From NCBI RefSeq assembly GCF_000210095.1, contig NC_021039.1, forward strand, positions 1,513,816-1,577,815: DNA of 64,000 nt, written 5' to 3'. Shown here in pieces: positions 60,426 through 64,000 of this stretch (positions are counted from its first letter, which is position 1; every line of letters begins with the position of its first letter). A model generated the notes under the pieces. It did not search any database and was not told the origin of the DNA. It saw only the letters and a list, made by a program, of their open reading frames with translations. Made by a program: the position numbers and the translations under genes. The DNA is from Ruminococcus champanellensis 18P13 = JCM 17042. Lineage in GTDB: Bacteria > Bacillota > Clostridia > Oscillospirales > Ruminococcaceae.

Positions 60426-61811
60426 ATGGCTAACATGTCTTTAAAGAAGGTGCCTATGCCGGAGCAAAAGCCGGAAGTGCGGGCACGGAACTTTCAGGAA
60501 GTAACCCTGGGCTATTCCAAGGCAATGGCAATGGAGGAAGCCTCCCGCTGTCTGAACTGTAAGAACAAGCCCTGCGTGTCCGGATGCCCGGTGGGAGTTC
60601 GGATCCCGGAGTTTATTGCATGTGTTGCAGCAGGGGATTTTGACAAGGCGTATGACATCATCACCTCCACCAACGGTCTGCCGGCGGTCTGCGGTCGTGT
60701 ATGTCCCCAGGAGCATCAGTGCGAGAGCAAGTGCGTTCGGGGCATCAAGGGCGAACCGGTGGGCATTGGTCGACTGGAGCGCTTTGTAGCGGATTACAAG
60801 ATGGAGCAGGGAAATACCAAGGTTGAGGTTCCTGCCTCCAATGGACATAAGGTAGCGGTAGTCGGCGCAGGCCCCAGCGGTCTGACCTGTGCGGGGGATC
60901 TGGCTCGGCTGGGCTATCAGGTTACCGTATTCGAGGCATTCCACGTTGCCGGCGGCGTGCTGATGTATGGCATTCCGGAGTTCCGTCTGCCCAAGGCCAT
61001 TGTACAGAAGGAGATCAAGACTCTGAAGGCACTGGGCGTGAACATTATGACCGATATGGTGATCGGCAAGGTGTTGTCCGTGGATGAGCTGCTGGAGGAT
61101 GGCTACGAGGCGATTTTCATCGGCTCCGGTGCAGGTCTGCCCCGGTTCATGGGCATCGAGGGCGAGGCACTGGTAGGCGTTTGCTCCGCCAACGAGTATC
61201 TGACCCGGATCAATCTGATGAAGGGCTATCTGGAAGAGTATGATACTCCGGTCATCAAGTCCAAGCGGGTCGCAGTGGTGGGCGGCGGCAACGTTGCCAT
61301 GGACGCTGCAAGAAGCGCAATGCGTATGGGCGCTGAGCATGTATACATCGTGTACCGCCGTTCCGAGGAGGAGATGCCTGCCCGGAAGGAGGAGGTACAT
61401 CACGCCAAGGAAGAGGGCATTGAGTTTTTGAATCTGAACAATCCGGTGAAGATCATCGGAGACGAAAACGGCAGAGTCTGCGCCATGGAGTGCATCCGCA
61501 TGGAGCTGGGCGAGCCGGATGAAAGCGGACGTCGCAGCCCCATCCCGGTGGAGGGCTCCAACTACAATTTGGAGGTGGATACGGTAATCATGTCCATCGG
61601 CACCTCTCCGAATCCTCTGATCCGGACTACCACTTCCGGTCTGGAGGCAAACAAGCGGGGCTGTCTGATCGTGGACGAGGCTATGTGTACCACCAAGGAA
61701 GGTGTGTATGCCGGCGGTGACGCAGTGACCGGTGCAGCAACGGTAATCCTGGCCATGGGTGCCGGCAAGACTGCTGCCCAGTCCATCGACAAGTACATTC
61801 AGAACAAGTAA
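60426..61811 (+). CDS. nfnB: NfnB: NADPH-binding large subunit (GltA/glutamate synthase-like)
   Basis: The large subunit of NfnAB, with two [4Fe-4S] clusters and FAD. The product (461 aa) has the N-terminal Cys motifs CLNCKNKPCVSGCPVGV and CGRVCPQEHQCESKCVRG, the FAD site VVGAGPSGLTCAGDLARLG and the NADPH site VAVVGGGNVAMDAARSAM, then GGDAVTGAATVILAMGAGK. Together with NfnA it balances NADH, NADPH and ferredoxin in fermentation. As in nfnA, the strong GGAAAGGAG site lies about 40 bp before the ATG with a hairpin (ATATGG/CCATAT) between them. Confidence 0.92.
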   Translation: MANMSLKKVPMPEQKPEVRARNFQEVTLGYSKAMAMEEASRCLNCKNKPCVSGCPVGVRIPEFIACVAAGDFDKAYDIITSTNGLPAVCGRVCPQEHQCESKCVRGIKGEPVGIGRLERFVADYKMEQGNTKVEVPASNGHKVAVVGAGPSGLTCAGDLARLGYQVTVFEAFHVAGGVLMYGIPEFRLPKAIVQKEIKTLKALGVNIMTDMVIGKVLSVDELLEDGYEAIFIGSGAGLPRFMGIEGEALVGVCSANEYLTRINLMKGYLEEYDTPVIKSKRVAVVGGGNVAMDAARSAMRMGAEHVYIVYRRSEEEMPARKEEVHHAKEEGIEFLNLNNPVKIIGDENGRVCAMECIRMELGEPDESGRRSPIPVEGSNYNLEVDTVIMSIGTSPNPLIRTTTSGLEANKRGCLIVDEAMCTTKEGVYAGGDAVTGAATVILAMGAGKTAAQSIDKYIQNK

Positions 61812-61831
61812 AATCAACGAGGAGGAACAGT

Positions 61832-62254
61832 ATGTTTACGAGTTTGCACACATTCGCAGCTGAACAGAGTGCCACCAGCGGTGGTGCGTATGGCTTGGTG
61901 GGGATCCTGCCCTGGGTGATCGTTCTGGTTGCGCTGTACTTCATTATGATTCGTCCGCAGCGCAAGAAGGAAAAAGAGACTATCCGGATGCGCTCCAATA
62001 TCCAGATCGGTGACGAGATTCTGACCATCGGCGGCATTGTAGGCATCGTTGTGCGCAAGGGCGAGGATACTGTAGTCATTGAAACCGGCGGCGACCGCAG
62101 CAAGCTGCGGATCCGGATCGAGGCTGTGCAGGAAAATCTGACTGCACAGGAGGAAGCGGCTAAGGAGAAGAAGGAAAAGCAGAATGCCAAGCTGACCCCC
62201 GGCGCACCGAAAAAGGAAAAGCCCAAGAAGGAAAAGAGCGAATCCGAGGAATAA
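61832..62254 (+). CDS. yajC: YajC, preprotein translocase accessory subunit
   Basis: A small membrane partner of the SecDF-YajC complex. The product (140 aa) has an N-terminal span (GLVGILPWVIVLVALYFIMI) followed by the signature RPQRKKEKE, the IQIGDEILTIGGIVGIVV beta domain and a long Lys/Glu-rich cytoplasmic tail. GAGGAGG precedes the start. It lies just upstream of the SCIFF locus, a position often seen in Clostridia. Confidence 0.93.
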   Translation: MFTSLHTFAAEQSATSGGAYGLVGILPWVIVLVALYFIMIRPQRKKEKETIRMRSNIQIGDEILTIGGIVGIVVRKGEDTVVIETGGDRSKLRIRIEAVQENLTAQEEAAKEKKEKQNAKLTPGAPKKEKPKKEKSESEE

Positions 62255-62307
62255 GCCCTTGCATCCATGCATATGCTCAAACAGCATAGGACATGGAGGG
62301 CATGGGT

Positions 62308-62712
62308 ATGAGCCGACGAACACGCAGAGCAGCTCCGTGGTATCGCAAGTATTGGCTTGCGATTGCCGGGGGGCTGCTTCTTTGTATAGGCATTCTCAGC
62401 TTGGGGGCATTGGCTGCATCTCTGGCGGATCTGCCCCGGTGGGTGATGAACAGCCTGGTGCTGGCAGCGCTGGGCTGCGGCGCATATCTGACCGGCTTAC
62501 TGGCAGGGCGGCGCCACCGTCGGCATGGGCTGCGGAACGGGGGACTGCTGGGGGTGCTGTTGGGAATCTGCGTGCTTGGGATCAGTACAGCCTGTACAGG
62601 ACATGTACCGCATCTGCACGCTTTGGTGCGGCTGGTGTGGATGGCGGTCTGCGGCGGCGCAGGGGGCGTACAAGGCGTCAATCAGAAGCAGCCAGGGGTG
62701 CCGGAGGAGTAG
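62308..62712 (+). CDS. TIGR04086-family membrane protein
   Basis: The start ATG at 62308 has GGAGGG eight bases upstream; earlier ATGs at 62293 and 62302 overlap that site. The product (134 aa) has a basic N-terminus and about four spans (WLAIAGGLLLCIGILSLGALA, WVMNSLVLAALGCGAYLTGLLA, GLLGVLLGICVLGI, VRLVWMAVCGGAGGV). This matches the TIGR04086 group, which is typically encoded between yajC and the SCIFF peptide gene. Its function is unknown. Confidence 0.82.
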   Translation: MSRRTRRAAPWYRKYWLAIAGGLLLCIGILSLGALAASLADLPRWVMNSLVLAALGCGAYLTGLLAGRRHRRHGLRNGGLLGVLLGICVLGISTACTGHVPHLHALVRLVWMAVCGGAGGVQGVNQKQPGVPEE

Positions 62713-62780
62713 ATTTCATACTTTCTGTATATCTGAGTCGAGATTCTACATATTTTTATTATTTAATGATTAGAAAAGGG

Positions 62781-62809
62781 TTGAAATGTCGCGGATCCTG
62801 TGATATAAT
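62781..62809 (+). promoter_or_regulatory. Promoter of the SCIFF operon
   Basis: TTGAAA (62781-62786), 17-bp spacer, TATAAT (62804-62809), 35 bp ahead of the precursor gene. Confidence 0.8.
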
Positions 62810-62844
62810 AGATGTAAATTCTGATGAGATTGGTGGAGGTTAGT

Positions 62845-62982
62845 ATGAAACACATTCAGACAATCAATAAGGCAAACCTGAAGGAAACTGCAAAGAAGGG
62901 CGGCTGTGGCAAGTGCCAGGCATCCTGTCAGTCTGCTTGTAAGACTTCTTGCACAGTTGCAAATCAGAAGTGTGAGAAATAA
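62845..62982 (+). CDS. scfA: SCIFF ranthipeptide precursor (six Cys in forty-five residues)
   Basis: Exactly 45 residues with six cysteines at positions 21, 24, 28, 32, 36 and 43. The leader MKHIQTINKANLKETAKK is followed by the core GGCGKCQASCQSACKTSC and its tail. This is the SCIFF family of ribosomal peptides, in which the radical SAM maturase forms thioether links to the alpha or gamma carbon of acceptor residues. GGAGG lies ahead of the ATG and the promoter is strong. An attenuator-like hairpin separates it from the maturase, so the precursor should be made in excess. The biological role is debated; quorum-type signalling has been proposed for relatives. Confidence 0.96.
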   Translation: MKHIQTINKANLKETAKKGGCGKCQASCQSACKTSCTVANQKCEK

Positions 62983-63002
62983 TTGATTCAAAAAATGAGC
63001 GT

Positions 63003-63037
63003 GATGAAAAGGGGCAGCAGTGTCCCTTTTCATTTTA
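63003..63037 (+). terminator. Partial terminator/attenuator between scfA and scfB
   Basis: ATGAAAAGGG pairs with CCCTTTTCAT, followed by TTTA. It probably lowers readthrough into the maturase gene. Confidence 0.75.
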
Positions 63038-63084
63038 TCAGCAGATTTATGCCGCTGCCATGCGGCGGAACGGGGTAACTGGAT

Positions 63085-64000
63085 ATGATACACAAGTTTA
63101 AACTAAACGGATTCAATATTGTGCTGGACGTGAACAGCGGCGGTGTCCATGTGGTGGACGAGCTGACCTACGATCTGCTGGACAATGTGCAGCCGCCCTT
63201 TGCACCGGAATGTCCCCAGGAGGTTGTCAGCAAGCTGACCCGGTTCTATGCGCCGGAGGATATCCGTTCCTGCTATGAGGAGATCCTGGAGCTGTACAAG
63301 GACAAGATTCTCTTTTCGGAGGATGATTACGAGAAATTTGCCAAGTATTCCGTTGCAGCACCGGTCAAGGCCATGTGTCTGCATATTGCTCATGACTGCA
63401 ACCTGAGATGTGAATACTGCTTTGCATCCACCGGTGATTTCGGCAAGGGTCGGAAGCTGATGCCCTTGGAGATCGGCAAAAAAGCCATTGATTTTCTTCT
63501 GGAGCAGTCCAGGGATCGGGAGACTCTGGAGCTGGACTTCTTTGGCGGTGAGCCTTTGATGAACTTTGATGTGGTCAAGGAAGTGGTGAAATACGCTCGC
63601 AGCAAGGAGCAGGAATACGGCAAGCGGTTCCGCTTTACCATTACCACCAACGGCATGCTGCTGACGGATGATAAGATCGACTTCATCAACAAGGAAATGT
63701 CCAACGTGGTGCTGTCCCTGGACGGTAGACGGGAGGTCAACGACCGGGTGCGCAAGCGTGTGGACGGTACCGGCTGCTACGACCGGATCCTGCCTGCGTT
63801 CCAGAAGCTGGTGGCACAGCGTGGGGATAAGGATTACTATGTGCGGGGCACCTTTACCAAGTACAATCTGGATTTCTCCGATGATGTGTTCAGCCTGTAT
63901 GATGCAGGCTTTGACCAGATTTCCGTGGAGCCGGTGGTCAGTGATCCTGCAAAGCCCTATGCTCTGACCGAACGGGAGCTGTCTGATATTTTCTGCGAAT
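63085..64000 (+). CDS. scfB: SCIFF maturase, radical SAM thioether-forming enzyme (3' end outside the window)
   Basis: The frame is open to the right edge; 305 residues are visible. The N-terminal roughly 90 residues form a RiPP-recognition-like region (NIVLDVNSGGVHVVDELTYDLL in part). The radical SAM motif C105-x3-C109-x2-C112 lies in HDCNLRCEYCF, followed by LDFFGGEPLMNF and TTNGMLLTD. The missing C-terminus should carry the SPASM/twitch auxiliary clusters. It lies directly downstream of the SCIFF precursor, which is the expected substrate. The start ATG at 63085 has CGGGG upstream. Confidence 0.94.
   Translation, partial: MIHKFKLNGFNIVLDVNSGGVHVVDELTYDLLDNVQPPFAPECPQEVVSKLTRFYAPEDIRSCYEEILELYKDKILFSEDDYEKFAKYSVAAPVKAMCLHIAHDCNLRCEYCFASTGDFGKGRKLMPLEIGKKAIDFLLEQSRDRETLELDFFGGEPLMNFDVVKEVVKYARSKEQEYGKRFRFTITTNGMLLTDDKIDFINKEMSNVVLSLDGRREVNDRVRKRVDGTGCYDRILPAFQKLVAQRGDKDYYVRGTFTKYNLDFSDDVFSLYDAGFDQISVEPVVSDPAKPYALTERELSDIFCE

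Noticed and set aside
60441..61817. A 458-codon minus-strand frame
   Set aside because: Antisense shadow of nfnB, which has clear cofactor motifs.
1..64000. tRNA, rRNA or CRISPR loci
   Set aside because: No cloverleaf-like tRNA sequence, rRNA segment or regular short repeat/spacer array was recognised on either strand.

Overview
The window reads as chromosome of a cellulosome-forming, Gram-positive gut anaerobe of the Ruminococcus / Oscillospiraceae type. The signs are four secreted dockerin proteins (two pectate lyases, a GH43 enzyme and an M6 metalloprotease), a HydE hydrogenase maturase, NfnAB, an FprA flavodiiron protein, a SCIFF peptide locus next to yajC, and clostridial-style promoters and Shine-Dalgarno sites. 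A relative of R. champanellensis would fit, but the species is a guess from gene content. No tRNA, rRNA or CRISPR array was seen.

Layout. 1-5.1 kb: end of a surface protein, a lipoprotein, a YjbR protein, hydE and an AT-rich membrane protein, with copies of a small palindromic repeat between them. 5.1-7.7 kb: greA and lysS. 7.2-20.4 kb: a decayed integrative element inserted in the 3' end of lysS. It is bounded by a 19-bp direct repeat, has arm-type repeats at both ends, and carries a ParA::methylase-helicase chimera split by a group II intron, an HTH-HipA-like kinase, an integrase fragment and a zinc-ribbon protein. 21-30 kb: FliB-like and TtcA-like proteins, a secreted protein with three FtsX-type permeases, and a TetR operon. 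30-42 kb: a pectin/hemicellulose locus made of an AraC regulator, a GH43-dockerin, two pectate lyase-dockerins and a hybrid LacI-sensor/AraC regulator. 42-51 kb: trxA-fprA, an ECF sigma/anti-sigma pair, a CarD-like factor, shikimate kinase, a dockerin-bearing M6 protease and an OadB/OadG-like sodium pump pair behind a candidate riboswitch. 51-56 kb: thiamin genes thiC-thiW-thiM-thiE-thiD with a clear TPP riboswitch and a second, aberrant TPP-like leader. 56-64 kb: a glycogen-debranching enzyme, small redox/RNA genes, nfnAB, yajC, a TIGR04086 protein, and the SCIFF precursor with its radical SAM maturase, which runs off the window.

The most striking observation is at the lysS/element junction. 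The 19-bp core lies at the codons where a bacterial LysRS normally ends (PTMKPLD). In the right-hand copy those codons are followed at once by TGA, as in an undisturbed lysS. In the left-hand copy the reading frame continues for about 150 codons of element DNA and adds a Trbp111/MetRS-C-type tRNA-binding domain to the host synthetase. The element therefore appears to have rebuilt an essential gene with an extra RNA-binding domain.
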